Shown: positions 27,451-36,332 of the stretch, in pieces | How the letters are laid out: each line of letters begins with the position of its first letter | Numbering within the stretch: position 1 is the first letter of the stretch | Assembly: GCA_016861045.1 (NCBI GenBank) | Contig: BOKP01000003.1 | Location: 62,001-126,000 of the forward strand | Source of the DNA: Actinomycetes bacterium | GTDB taxonomy: Bacteria; Actinomycetota; Thermoleophilia; Solirubrobacterales; 70-9 | Reading direction: 5' to 3' | DNA length: 64,000 nt | The notes under the pieces: model-generated | The model's database searches: none | What the model was told of the DNA's origin: nothing | The model's input: the letters and a program-made list of their open reading frames with translations, nothing else | Translations under genes and position numbers: made by a program

Positions 27451-29727
27451 GCGGTCCGGATCCGGCGCCGGCCCGACGGCGACCGGGATCCCGTTCAGGA
27501 CGGCGTTGCCGGAGAGCCGATCGACGAGCAGGTCGTCGGCGAGCAGGTTCGAGTTGACGCCGGGCCTCTCCGCGGCGACCGAGAGGCGCGCGCCGGGGGC
27601 GTCGTGGCCCCAGCCGTGCGGGATCGAGACGACCCCCTCCATGATCGAGTCGGTCACCTCGACCGGAACGACGACGGTGCCGGTCCGGGAGGTGACCGAG
27701 GCGGCAGCGCCGTCGGCGAGCCCGAGCCGCTCGGCGTCGATCGGGTTGACCTGCAGCGTGCAGCGGTCCTTGCCGCGGACGAGGTGGGGGAGGTTGTGCA
27801 TCCACGAGTTGTTGGAGCGGAGTTGCCGTCGCCCGATCAGGACGAGCGGCTCGGGCTCCCGCTCGAGCGCCGCCTCGAGCCGACCGAGGTCGGCGACCAG
27901 AAGCGGCGGGCAGAGCTCGACCCTGCCGCTCGGGGTCCGCAGCAGCCCGGGCAGTCGCGGTTCGAGCGGTCCGAGATCGATCCCGTGCGGGCTCCCCTCG
28001 AGAGCCCCGAGGGTGAGCGCGATCCCGTCGCCGCGTCCGGCGCGGCCGTCGATTCCTGCCCCGTAGGGGCCGCAGCGGATCATCAGGTCGAGGATGCGCT
28101 CCGGCCCGCGGCGCTCGCCGAGCGCGGCGAGCACGTCCGCCGCGTCCATTCCCTCCGCCGGCGAGCCCTCGGTCACGGTCTCACGCCGGGCGACCTCGAG
28201 CGCGACGAGATCATCGAGCGCGTCGACGTCGGCTTCCGGCCCGGCCCCCGCAGCGATCCCCATCAGTCGCAGCAGCGTCCGCCACTCGGGCTCGATCGCC
28301 GGGTCGGGCTCGACCACGGGCCGGCTGAAGTTGGCGACGTTCCTGATCGCAAGCTGGTAGAGGGCGAGGTCGTAGTGGGCGCGCTCGAGCGGCGAGGGCA
28401 CCGGCAGGACGACGTCGGCCCGCGAGCTCGTCTCGTTCAGGTAGCAGTCGACCGAGACGAGCAGGTCGAGCTTGTCGAGTGCCGCCGCGAGGCGGCCGAC
28501 GTTGGGGGTCGAGACGAGCGGGTTCCCGGCGATCGTGAAAAGGGCCCTGATCCGGCCCTCGCCGGGCTCGGTGATCTCCTCGGCGAGGCACGACGCCGGC
28601 AGCTCGCCGAAGGCCTCCGGCAGCCCCCGCACCCGCGAGCGCCAGCGGCCGAGCTCGAACCCGCGGCCGCGGCCGCCGGGCCCCCTCGAGTTCGTCTGTC
28701 CGGCCGCCGCGAGCGGGAACATCACGCCGCCGGGGCGGTCGAAGTTGCCCGTGAGGACGTTGAGGACGTCGACGAGCCAGCTCGCGAGCGTCCCGAACTC
28801 CTGCGTCGTGGTCCCGATCCGGGCGTAGACTGCGGCGGTCGGCGCCGCGGCCAGGTCGCGGGCGATCCGGCGGATATCGGCAGCGCCGATGCCGCACGCG
28901 GCGGCGACGGCCTCGGGGCTGAAGGGCGCGACCGCTGCCCCGATCTCGTCGAGCCCCGCGATCCGGGCCGCGAGCGGGCCGGGGTCCGCGAGCCCCTCCT
29001 CGACGAGCGTGTGGGCGAGCGCCGCGAGCAGGTGGGCATCACGTCCGGGACGGATCGCGTGGTGCTCGTCGGCGAGCTCGGCCGTCCTGCTCCGTCGCGG
29101 GTCGACCACGACGATGCGTCCGCCGCGCTCGCGCAGGGCGCGCAGCCGGCCGCGCATGTCGGGCGCCGTCATCAGCGATCCGTTCGAGGCGAGCGGGTTG
29201 GCCCCGAGGATCAGCATGTGGTCGGTCCGGTCGACGTCGGGGATCGGGATCGAGAGGCCGCTGCCGAGCATCGCCGCCGAGGAGACCTGCTTCGGGAGCT
29301 GGTCGACGCTCGTTGCGCTGAAGACGTTGCGGGTGCCGAGCGCCTTGGCGAGGCCGCGCAGGTAGATCAGGCCGTCGAGCGTGTGGGCGTTCGGGTTGCC
29401 GAGGTAGAGGGCCGTCGCGTCGCGGTCGCCGTACTCCCTGATCGGGGCGAGCTTCGCTTCGATCGCCGCGAACGCCTCGTCCCAGCCCGCCGCGACGAGC
29501 TCCCCGTCGCGGCGGACGTACGGGGTCGAGATCCGGTCGGGGTCGGAGTGGAGCTCGCCGATGCTGGCGCCCTTCGGGCAGATGAAGCCGGCGCTGAAGA
29601 CGTCGTCGGCGTCTCCGCGGACCTTGAGGACGCGGCCATCGCCGTCGACCTCGGCGGCGAGCCCGCAGGTCGCCTCGCAGAGCGGACAGGTGAAGTGCCG
29701 CGTGCTGACGCTCTCCTCCGCCATCAC
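27415..29727 (-). CDS. Molybdopterin oxidoreductase (formate dehydrogenase/nitrate reductase superfamily)
   Basis: This 770-residue Mo/W-bisMGD protein has an N-terminal [4Fe-4S] site (CPLCEATCG and ICPKG), DHMLILGANPLASNGS and PRRSRTAELADEHHAIRPG in the cofactor domains, and a C-terminal MGD-binding domain (NNSWMHNLPHLVRG, GVNSNLL). No Cys or Sec is seen in the segment that usually ligates Mo; it reads LPKQVSSAAML. No electron-transfer subunit or maturation gene is adjacent, so substrate and partner are open. No twin-arginine signal is present: cytoplasmic. A GTG (29727) and ATG (29724) both fit; TAAGAT (29740-29735) ends 7 nt before the GTG. Confidence 0.88.
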   Translation of the reverse strand: MMAEESVSTRHFTCPLCEATCGLAAEVDGDGRVLKVRGDADDVFSAGFICPKGASIGELHSDPDRISTPYVRRDGELVAAGWDEAFAAIEAKLAPIREYGDRDATALYLGNPNAHTLDGLIYLRGLAKALGTRNVFSATSVDQLPKQVSSAAMLGSGLSIPIPDVDRTDHMLILGANPLASNGSLMTAPDMRGRLRALRERGGRIVVVDPRRSRTAELADEHHAIRPGRDAHLLAALAHTLVEEGLADPGPLAARIAGLDEIGAAVAPFSPEAVAAACGIGAADIRRIARDLAAAPTAAVYARIGTTTQEFGTLASWLVDVLNVLTGNFDRPGGVMFPLAAAGQTNSRGPGGRGRGFELGRWRSRVRGLPEAFGELPASCLAEEITEPGEGRIRALFTIAGNPLVSTPNVGRLAAALDKLDLLVSVDCYLNETSSRADVVLPVPSPLERAHYDLALYQLAIRNVANFSRPVVEPDPAIEPEWRTLLRLMGIAAGAGPEADVDALDDLVALEVARRETVTEGSPAEGMDAADVLAALGERRGPERILDLMIRCGPYGAGIDGRAGRGDGIALTLGALEGSPHGIDLGPLEPRLPGLLRTPSGRVELCPPLLVADLGRLEAALEREPEPLVLIGRRQLRSNNSWMHNLPHLVRGKDRCTLQVNPIDAERLGLADGAAASVTSRTGTVVVPVEVTDSIMEGVVSIPHGWGHDAPGARLSVAAERPGVNSNLLADDLLVDRLSGNAVLNGIPVAVGPAPDPDRSAQREPVAGPV

Positions 29728-29737
29728 GGCGACGATC

Positions 29738-30439
29738 TTAGCCCGACCGGCGCCGGACGTTGGCGACGATCACCGCCAGCACCGTCACCAGGTAGAACTG
29801 GCCGATCAGGGCCTCGGTCACCGCCATCGCCCGCCCGAGGTCGGTGCCCGCGGTCAGATCCCCGTAGCCGACGGTGGTCAGCGAGGCGAGGCTGAAGTAG
29901 AGGAAGTCGTTCATGTTGGCGTCGGCCTCGGTCGCGAAGAACGGCTCCGAGCCGATCTCGTCGATCGCGGCGAAGAGGACCGCGAACGCGAGGCCGAGCA
30001 GCAGGTAGATCGAGAGGCCGCAGAAGACGGTCTGGACGGTCACGCGGCCGTCCTCGCGGAGCTCGCGGACGACTCCGATCAGGATCGCCGCCGGCGTCAG
30101 CAGGACGAGCACGAGGGTCAGGACGCGGGGCGCGGCCGGGGCGAGGTCGTCGAGGCCGACGAGCGCGACGCCGGCGATGGCCGCGACCGCGGCGAGGACG
30201 AGCGCGACCACGTGGACGATGTGGCGGTGGAAGCCGGCGGCCCGCAGGGCGAGGACGATCACCGCGCTCTGGAGGACGATCGCGACGAAGTGGGCGGGAT
30301 CGCCGGTCGGCGCCGAGAGCTGGAAGATCATCGCGACGACGATCGCGGCCAGCACGGGGGCGAAGCTCCGGCGCGGCTCGGTGAGCGCGGGCGGTCCGGG
30401 GAGGCCGTGACCGGCGCCCGGGGCCCCCCGGCGGCTCAT
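29738..30439 (-). CDS. Two-helix-type potassium channel-like protein
   Basis: This 233-residue membrane protein has a cytosolic Pro/Arg-rich N-terminus, several hydrophobic segments, and a C-terminal pore module: a helix with GLAFAVLFAAI, the filter LTTVGYGDL, and a last helix FYLVTVLAVIVANVRRR. TVGYGD is the K+ selectivity filter. No cytosolic RCK domain follows. Its stop codon overlaps the -10 of the downstream molybdopterin gene. The frame is open far upstream on this strand, but the ATG at 30439 is the last start before the membrane domain. Confidence 0.85.
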   Translation of the reverse strand: MSRRGAPGAGHGLPGPPALTEPRRSFAPVLAAIVVAMIFQLSAPTGDPAHFVAIVLQSAVIVLALRAAGFHRHIVHVVALVLAAVAAIAGVALVGLDDLAPAAPRVLTLVLVLLTPAAILIGVVRELREDGRVTVQTVFCGLSIYLLLGLAFAVLFAAIDEIGSEPFFATEADANMNDFLYFSLASLTTVGYGDLTAGTDLGRAMAVTEALIGQFYLVTVLAVIVANVRRRSG

Positions 30440-30622
30440 CGGCGCCCGCCGATCACCCGGCGGAGGACCGGCCGGCGATCGGCGCGAGCACGGCGGTGGC
30501 GGTTGCGGGCCCGGACACCCGCCCGAGGTTAGGGGACCGATCCCGGCTAGGTTTCGCTCCATCGTGGGAGTGAACGGGCCGTATCGAGGGCGTGGGCGGC
30601 CGGCTGTCCGGAGGGTCTGAGC

Positions 30623-31804
30623 GTGGTCGACGTCGATACCGCCTCCTTCCTCGTGATCGGGTCCACCGCGGCGCTCGCCGCGACGCTCGTGACCTTCGGG
30701 GGCCGCTGGGTCTTCGTGCCGGTCGTGGTCCTCGAGCTCCTGCTCGGGATCGCGATCGGACCCGACGCGCTCGGTCTCGCCGAGGCCGACGAGTTCATCA
30801 CCTTCTTCTCCAACCTCGGCCTCGGGATGCTGTTCTTCTTCGCCGGCTACGAGATCGATTTCGACCGGATCCGCGGCGTGCCGCTGCGGCTGGCGCTGGT
30901 TGGCTGGCTCGTCTCTCTGGTCCTCGCCTACGCGATCGCCGGGCTGCTCGCCGTGGCGGGCCTGGTCATCTCGATGGTGTTCGTCGGCTCGGCGATGGCG
31001 ACCACCGCGATCGGCACCCTGATCCCGATCCTCGACGACGCGGGCGAGCTCAGGACCCGGTTCGGGACCTACCTGCTGGCGGCCGGCGCGGTCGGCGAGT
31101 TCGGGCCGATCCTCCTGATCACCATCCTGTTCTCGACCGACACGCCGCTGACCAGCGGCGCGATCCTGATCCTGTTCGTGGTCATCGCCGTGTTCGCGGC
31201 CGTGTTCGCGGTCAGGTTCGTCGGAATCGGCTGGGAGAAGATCGAGGGAGCGATGGAGACCAGCGCCCAGCTCCCGGTCCGGGTCTCGGTCGTCCTCGTC
31301 TTCGCGCTCGCCTATCTCGCGTCCGACCTCGGCCTCGACCTGCTCCTCGGCGGCTTCGTCGCCGGGATCATCACGAGGATGGCGCTGCGCGGCCGTGAGG
31401 TCACGATCTTCGAGTCGAAGCTGAGCGCGATCGGCTACGGATTCCTGATCCCGTTCTTCTTCGTCGTCAGCGGCATCACCTTCGACGTCAGCGCGCTCGT
31501 CGACGACCCCAGGCGCGCGGTCCTGGTCCCGATCTTCTTCCTGCTCTTCCTCGTCGTTCGCGGGGCCCCGGCGCTGCTGCTCTACCGGAACGCCCTCTTG
31601 CGCCGCGACCGCGCGGCGCTTGCCTTCTTCAGCTCGACCGAGCTGCCGCTGGTCGTGGCGATCACGACGATCGCCGTCGCCGAGGGCCACATGCGGGCGA
31701 CGACCTCGGCCGCGCTGGTCGGCGCCGCCGTGCTGTCGACCGCCGTCTACCCGCTGCTCGGCCTGCGGATGCGGGGCTCGCGCGCCGATCCGGAGGGAGC
31801 CTGA
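30623..31804 (+). CDS. Cation:proton antiporter (CPA2/KefB-type membrane domain)
   Basis: This 393-residue protein has about 11-12 membrane helices and the monovalent cation/proton antiporter pattern: GIAIGPDALGL near residue 45, FFAGYEIDFDRI, MATTAIGTLIPIL, and GGFVAGIITRMALRG. It ends without the C-terminal RCK/TrkA domain of KefB proteins. The GTG start has a GGAGGG site about 7 nt upstream. It is divergent from the K+ channel gene, which suggests joint ion or pH homeostasis. Confidence 0.87.
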   Translation: MVDVDTASFLVIGSTAALAATLVTFGGRWVFVPVVVLELLLGIAIGPDALGLAEADEFITFFSNLGLGMLFFFAGYEIDFDRIRGVPLRLALVGWLVSLVLAYAIAGLLAVAGLVISMVFVGSAMATTAIGTLIPILDDAGELRTRFGTYLLAAGAVGEFGPILLITILFSTDTPLTSGAILILFVVIAVFAAVFAVRFVGIGWEKIEGAMETSAQLPVRVSVVLVFALAYLASDLGLDLLLGGFVAGIITRMALRGREVTIFESKLSAIGYGFLIPFFFVVSGITFDVSALVDDPRRAVLVPIFFLLFLVVRGAPALLLYRNALLRRDRAALAFFSSTELPLVVAITTIAVAEGHMRATTSAALVGAAVLSTAVYPLLGLRMRGSRADPEGA

Positions 31805-31814
31805 GCGGCCGGGC

Positions 31815-33251
31815 TCAGGAGCGGGTGGCGGTCCCGGCCCGCTCGCTCGGGGCCGCCCCGTTTCCGGCGGTCCGCGGCGCGAGCGCGGCCAGGCTCGCGA
31901 GCTCCTCGTCGAGATCGTCGGCGAGCGTGGCGAGGCCCGGCATCCCCTCGTAGTCGCCGATCAGCCCGAAGTTGATGCCGCCGTCGTAGCTCATGATCCC
32001 GACGCAGACGGCCTGTCGCTTCGCCAGCGGCACCATCGGGAAGATGTCGCGGAGCTTGTGGCCGAGGACGTAGAGCGGGAACTGCGGGCCGGGGACGTTG
32101 GTGACGACGAGGTTGAAGAACCGCTGGCGCGACTGCAGGCGGGCCGCCTGCGAGACGACCGTCGGTGGCGCGAAGTCGGTCATCTCGGCGAGCAGGTTGG
32201 CCCCGACCGCCTGCTTCGACCGCTTCAGGTTGCCCATCGAGCGCCGGACGACTCCGAGCCGCTCGATCGGGTCCTCGCACCAGACCGGCAGCGGCGCCAT
32301 CATCGCAGTCACCTGGTTGCCGAGCGCGCCCCGCTGCTCGGTGCTGCGGATGCTCACCGGCACCATCGCCTTGAGGACGAGCCGGTCCGTGTCCTGCCCG
32401 CGCCCGCGCAGATGCCGGCCGATCGCTCCGGCGACGACGGTGAGCACGACGTCGTTGACGGTGCCGCCGTAGACCTCCTTGATCCGGCGCAGGTCGGCGA
32501 GGTCGGCGCGAACCCAGGCGAACCGGCGGTACGGGCCGATCTCGACGTTGAGGGGGGAGTCGGGGGCGGCGAGCCCCTTGCCGGCGATCGCGCCGGTGGC
32601 TCCGATCGCCTCGCGGACCGCGGCGAGAGCCCGCGACGGCCGCCTGATGAGCGCGCGGGCGCCGCGGACGATCTCGGCCGGCTGCGTCAGGCGCTCGGTG
32701 AGCGCGGAGCCGAGGATCTGGAGCGGGCTCGGCTCCGGGCGCGGGATCCACTGCGGCGGGTTCCCGGCGGCGGCCGGCTCGGGCTCCGCGTCGAAGAGGA
32801 CCGTGGTTATGTCGACTCCGGAGATCCCGTCGACGAGGCAGTGGTGGCTCTTGCTGACGATCGCGAACCGTCCGCCGTCGAGCCCGTCGACGACCCACAT
32901 CTCCCAGAGCGGGCGTGCGCGGTCGAGCTCCTGGGAGAAGACGCGGGCGGCGAAGGTGCGGAGTTGCTCCTCGCTGCCCGGCGCGGGCAGGGCGGTGTGG
33001 CGGACGTGGTAGTCGAGGTTGAGGTGGGGGTCGTCGACCCAGACCGGGCGGCCCTGGTCGAGCGGCACGAACCGCAGCTTCTGCCGGAACCTCGGCACGA
33101 GGTGGAGGCGGGAGCGCAGGTGCTCCTTGAAGTCACCGAAGTCCGGGGCGGCCCCGTCGAAGATCATCGTCGCCGCGACGTGCATGTGGGCGCCGTCGCG
33201 CTCGAGGTGCAAGAAGGACGTGTCGAGGCCGGTCAGACGGTCCGGGCTCAT
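31815..33251 (-). CDS. Wax ester synthase / diacylglycerol acyltransferase
   Basis: This 478-residue protein of the bacterial WS/DGAT family esterifies fatty alcohols or diacylglycerol with acyl-CoA to make storage lipid. It has the catalytic motif SKSHHCLVDGISG (HH-x3-DG) near residue 135 and the family start LTGLDTSFLHLE, plus VTNVPGPQFPLYVLG in the C-terminal half. The ATG has no clear ribosome site; GAAGAT (33264-33259), 7 nt before it, is a weak -10 candidate. The stop lies 10 bp from the converging antiporter gene. Confidence 0.9.
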   Translation of the reverse strand: MSPDRLTGLDTSFLHLERDGAHMHVAATMIFDGAAPDFGDFKEHLRSRLHLVPRFRQKLRFVPLDQGRPVWVDDPHLNLDYHVRHTALPAPGSEEQLRTFAARVFSQELDRARPLWEMWVVDGLDGGRFAIVSKSHHCLVDGISGVDITTVLFDAEPEPAAAGNPPQWIPRPEPSPLQILGSALTERLTQPAEIVRGARALIRRPSRALAAVREAIGATGAIAGKGLAAPDSPLNVEIGPYRRFAWVRADLADLRRIKEVYGGTVNDVVLTVVAGAIGRHLRGRGQDTDRLVLKAMVPVSIRSTEQRGALGNQVTAMMAPLPVWCEDPIERLGVVRRSMGNLKRSKQAVGANLLAEMTDFAPPTVVSQAARLQSRQRFFNLVVTNVPGPQFPLYVLGHKLRDIFPMVPLAKRQAVCVGIMSYDGGINFGLIGDYEGMPGLATLADDLDEELASLAALAPRTAGNGAAPSERAGTATRS

Positions 33252-33301
33252 CGCTCACATCTTCGCACCTCGCCGCGGAGCGTGACCGGTCCCGGGCGGG
33301 C

Positions 33302-34444
33302 TCAGGCGGGGCGCTGCCCGAGGGCGAGCTGCACGGGACCCGCTCCCGCTGCGGCCGGGTCCCGGCTGCCCGGTCCCGCATCGGCGGCCCGCACGAGGTT
33401 GGAGACGCCGACCCCGAGCAGGCGCACCGGCGCATCGCGCTCGAAGGCGTCGAAGAGGGCCTGGGCGGCGGCGGCGACGACATCGGCGTCGGCGGTCGGC
33501 TCGGGGAGCGTCCGCGAGCGGGTGAAGGTGCGAAACGGCGCCAGGCGGATCTTCAGCGTCACGGTGCGGCCGCCGATCCCCTGCGTGCCGAGGTGCGTCG
33601 CGATGGTCCTGGCCATCGCCGCGACCTCGCGCCGCATCAGCGTCGGATCGGTCTGGTCGCTGGCGAAGGTCCGCTCGCGGCTCTCCGACTTGCGCTCCCG
33701 CCCGACCGCCACCTCGGCGCTGCCGAACCCGCAGGCGCGGCGGCCCAGCGATCGCGCGTGGCTGGGCCCGAGCACGGCCGCCAGGCTCTGCTCGGGCGCC
33801 CGCGCGAGGTCGGCGACGGTGCGGATCTCGAGCTGCTCGAGGCGCTCTTCGGTCCGCGGCCCGACGCCGGGGATGATCCGGGTCGGGCGGCTGCCGATCA
33901 CCTCGAGGAAGCGCTCGCGGGGAAGGACGCAGAGGCCGTCCGGCTTGTCGAGGTCGGAAGCGATCTTGGCGATCAGGCGGTTCGGACCGAGCCCGACCGA
34001 GCAGGTCAGGCCGGTCTCGGCGAGGACCTCGCGCTTGATCTGGCGAGCCCGGGCCTTCGGCGTGGGAGAGCCGCCGAGATCCACGTAGGCCTCGTCCATG
34101 CCGACGACCTCGACGAGGTCGCTGTAGCCGCGCAGGACCGTCATCACCAGCTCCGAGGCCCGCCGGTAGCGCTCCATGTCGCGCGGGATCACGACCGCCT
34201 GCGGGCAGCGGCGCCGCGCGATCGCCATCGGCAGCGCCGAGTGGACTCCGAACCGGCGCGCCTCGTACGACGCGGTCATCACGACGCCGCGGGAGTCCGG
34301 ATCGCGGGGGCCGACGATCACCGGCCTGCCGCGCAGCTCCGGCCGCTCGAGCAGCTCGACCGAGACGTAGAAGGCGTCCATGTCGACCAACCCGAGCACA
34401 TGGGGCCAGCTGCCCGGCGGATGGTCGCCTGCGAAGTCGAGCAC
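33302..34444 (-). CDS. dinB: DNA polymerase IV (Y-family)
   Basis: This 380-residue translesion polymerase has LVDMDAFYVSVE and VVGMDEAYVDL with the catalytic acidic residues, SYEARRFGVHSALP, the helix-hairpin-helix region IPGVGPRTEERLEQL and a little-finger domain from about residue 245. The C-terminal 25 residues are low-complexity and lack a recognisable clamp-binding motif. The GTG start has a TAGCCT -10 (34456-34451) 6 nt before it, giving a leaderless mRNA. I saw no SOS box there. Confidence 0.92.
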   Translation of the reverse strand: MLDFAGDHPPGSWPHVLGLVDMDAFYVSVELLERPELRGRPVIVGPRDPDSRGVVMTASYEARRFGVHSALPMAIARRRCPQAVVIPRDMERYRRASELVMTVLRGYSDLVEVVGMDEAYVDLGGSPTPKARARQIKREVLAETGLTCSVGLGPNRLIAKIASDLDKPDGLCVLPRERFLEVIGSRPTRIIPGVGPRTEERLEQLEIRTVADLARAPEQSLAAVLGPSHARSLGRRACGFGSAEVAVGRERKSESRERTFASDQTDPTLMRREVAAMARTIATHLGTQGIGGRTVTLKIRLAPFRTFTRSRTLPEPTADADVVAAAAQALFDAFERDAPVRLLGVGVSNLVRAADAGPGSRDPAAAGAGPVQLALGQRPA

Positions 34445-34552
34445 GCATCCAGGCTAGGCCCTGCCGGCGCGGAACCGGGAGAGGGGGCTGCCGAGCCGCG
34501 CGCCCGGAGCCGGCGCGCGGATCCGGCACATGGGCGCTCCCCGAGAGAGGAC

Positions 34553-34581
34553 TGGACATTCACGTTCCCCGGTACTAGGAT
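34553..34581 (+). promoter_or_regulatory. Promoter of the RCC1-type protein
   Basis: TGGACA (34553-34558) and TAGGAT (34576-34581) are spaced 17 bp apart. Transcription would start near 34588, leaving a 29-nt leader that contains the GGAGGG site at 34604-34609. Confidence 0.6.
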
Positions 34582-34616
34582 GCCCGCCAGACGAGGCGGC
34601 GGTGGAGGGCAGTGGC

Positions 34617-35894
34617 ATGAGGCAGTGGCGGAGACTCGGGGAAGGGGGAGCCGGCGGCCGGCCGGCGCTCCCGCCGGGCGCCATCGACGCCACCCGCCGG
34701 CGAGGGGGCACGGCCGCGGCCTTGGCGCTGGCGGCGGCGCTTGTCGCGATCGCCGCTCCGGTGGGCATCGCCGCTCCTGACGGGGGCGGGGAGGCGGCCG
34801 TGGCCGCCGCACCACACCTGGCCGGGGCGGCCGGGATGACTTGTGACGAGGCGAAGGCGGCCGCGGACGAGGCCGCCCGGCGGCTGTCCGAGGCGAAGAA
34901 GAAGCAGAAGCGCGCCAAGCGCGGCCTCGCCGGCGCCAAGGGCGCCCTCAAGGCGGCGAAGAGGAAGGGATCGGAGCGGGCGATCGCGCGCGCCAAGGCC
35001 AAGGTCAAGAAGGCGAAGAAGAAGCTCGGCAAGGCCAGGCGCGGCGTCCGCGCCGCCGAGGCCGCCCTCCGTGACGCCGAGCAGAGGGTTGAGGAGGCCT
35101 GCGCGCCGCCTCCGGAGGAGGCCTACAAGGCGGTCAGCGCCGGCGGCCGGTACAGCTGCGGGATCCGCGGCGACGAGACGCTGGCCTGCTGGGGCTATGA
35201 CGAAGCGGGCCAGGCCTCGCCGCCGACGGGGACCTTCAAGGCGGTCAGCGCCGGCGCCGAGCACGCCTGCGGCGTCCGCGGCGACGGCACGCTCGCCTGC
35301 TGGGGCTTCTCCGGCAGCGGTGCGGCCACGCCCCCGGCCGGGACCTTCACCGCGGTCAGCGCCGGCGACTACTTCAGCTGCGGCGTGCGCGGCGACGGCA
35401 CGCTGGACTGCTGGGGATGGGACACGTTCGGGCAGTCCACGCCCCCGGCCGGGACCTTCACCGCGGTCAGCGCCGGCGGTCAGCACGCCTGCGGGATCCG
35501 CGGCGACGGCACGCTGGACTGCTGGGGCGCCGACTATGCCGGGCAGTCCTCGCCCCCGTCCGGAGCCTTCAAGGCGGTCGACGCCGGCAGCGTCCACGCC
35601 TGCGGGATCCGCGGCGACGGCTCCCTGGCGTGCTGGGGCGAGGACAACTGGGGGCAGTCCTCACCGCCGGCGGGGACCTTCACGGCGGTCAGCGCCGGCG
35701 CCGACTTCAGCTGCGGCGTCCGCGGCGACGGTACGCCCGTCTGCTGGGGGTCGGACAGCGACGACAAGGCCACGCCCCCGTCGGGGAGCTTCAAGGCGGT
35801 CAGCGCCGGCATCAACCACGCCTGCGGGATCCGTGCCGACGGCGCCGCGGACTGCTGGGGCAGCGACGGCGACGGGCAGGCCACGCCCCCCTGA
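34617..35894 (+). CDS. Surface/secreted RCC1-type seven-bladed propeller protein with basic helical stalk
   Basis: This 425-residue protein has a hydrophobic export segment (about residues 33-52), an Ala/Lys-rich predicted coiled coil (about 74-165) bounded by two cysteines, and seven consecutive 37-residue repeats (170-425). Each repeat follows the pattern F-x-AVSAG-x3-(S/A)CG-(V/I)-RGDGT-x2-CWG...TPP-x-G. Seven RCC1-like blades would close one propeller; two Cys per blade (positions 12 and 22) may form disulfides outside the cell. A GGAGGG site precedes the ATG. Binding partner unknown. Confidence 0.82.
   Translation: MRQWRRLGEGGAGGRPALPPGAIDATRRRGGTAAALALAAALVAIAAPVGIAAPDGGGEAAVAAAPHLAGAAGMTCDEAKAAADEAARRLSEAKKKQKRAKRGLAGAKGALKAAKRKGSERAIARAKAKVKKAKKKLGKARRGVRAAEAALRDAEQRVEEACAPPPEEAYKAVSAGGRYSCGIRGDETLACWGYDEAGQASPPTGTFKAVSAGAEHACGVRGDGTLACWGFSGSGAATPPAGTFTAVSAGDYFSCGVRGDGTLDCWGWDTFGQSTPPAGTFTAVSAGGQHACGIRGDGTLDCWGADYAGQSSPPSGAFKAVDAGSVHACGIRGDGSLACWGEDNWGQSSPPAGTFTAVSAGADFSCGVRGDGTPVCWGSDSDDKATPPSGSFKAVSAGINHACGIRADGAADCWGSDGDGQATPP
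35124..35891 (+). repeat. Seven tandem 111-bp coding repeats (37 codons each)
   Basis: The RCC1-type blades are encoded by seven in-phase 111-bp units, the last truncated by three codons at the stop. DNA similarity between units is high (shared AAGGCGGTCAGCGCCGG and GGCGACGGCACG segments), so copy number could change by recombination. Confidence 0.85.
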
Positions 35895-35950
35895 GCGTCC
35901 GCGGGGGCGGCGGTGCCGGTCGTCGCAGCCCGGCTGGTACGGTGGGCCCC

Positions 35951-36250
35951 GTGGGAGCCGAGGCGAAGAACCTCGAGGCGATCTCGAAGGCGATCGACCA
36001 GCACAACGGCTCCTGCCCGTTCCCGGCCGCCGAGGTGCGGATGAACCCGTTCGAGGTCGAGCGGCTCGGCTGGGAGGAGATCCGCGGCCTGCCGATCGTT
36101 CCCGATCCCGACCTCGGCACCGGTCGCTTCCGGATCGTCTGCTCGCGGGACCTCGACGGTGCCGGCCTCGAGGAGACCGAGGCGATCGCCACCCCGGTCG
36201 AGGTCGGCGCTCCCGAACCGGTCCCGGTCCCGGTCAAGCCGAGGGATTAG
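35951..36250 (+). CDS. Conserved-looking small hypothetical protein
   Basis: This 99-residue soluble protein (VGAEAKNLEAISKAIDQH at the N-terminus, then CPFPAAEVRMNPFEVERLGWEEIRG) has no family I recognise. The acidic C-terminus ends in a Pro/Val-rich tail. The start is the GTG at 35951, chosen because a TACGGT -10 (35938-35943) ends 7 nt before it and because the upstream frame overlaps the repeat gene. Codon use is like its neighbours, so I regard it as real. Confidence 0.65.
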   Translation: MGAEAKNLEAISKAIDQHNGSCPFPAAEVRMNPFEVERLGWEEIRGLPIVPDPDLGTGRFRIVCSRDLDGAGLEETEAIATPVEVGAPEPVPVPVKPRD

Positions 36251-36283
36251 GGGCGCCGGGCCGCCGCGCCTTCGCAACCGGAG

Positions 36284-36324
36284 CCGGCGGAAGCGGACGG
36301 GCGAAGCCCGGAGCATTCCGCCGG
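36284..36324. terminator. Hairpin between converging genes before ccdA 3' end
   Basis: CCGGCGGAA (36284-36292) pairs perfectly with TTCCGCCGG (36316-36324) across a 23-nt loop, inside the 82-bp gap between converging genes. On the plus strand a short GGGGTTAT tail follows. Likely shared terminator. Confidence 0.45.
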
Positions 36325-36332
36325 GGTTATCC

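Noticed and set aside
27604-29895. 763-codon plus-strand frame
   Set aside because: Antisense to the molybdopterin oxidoreductase, which has clear cofactor motifs.
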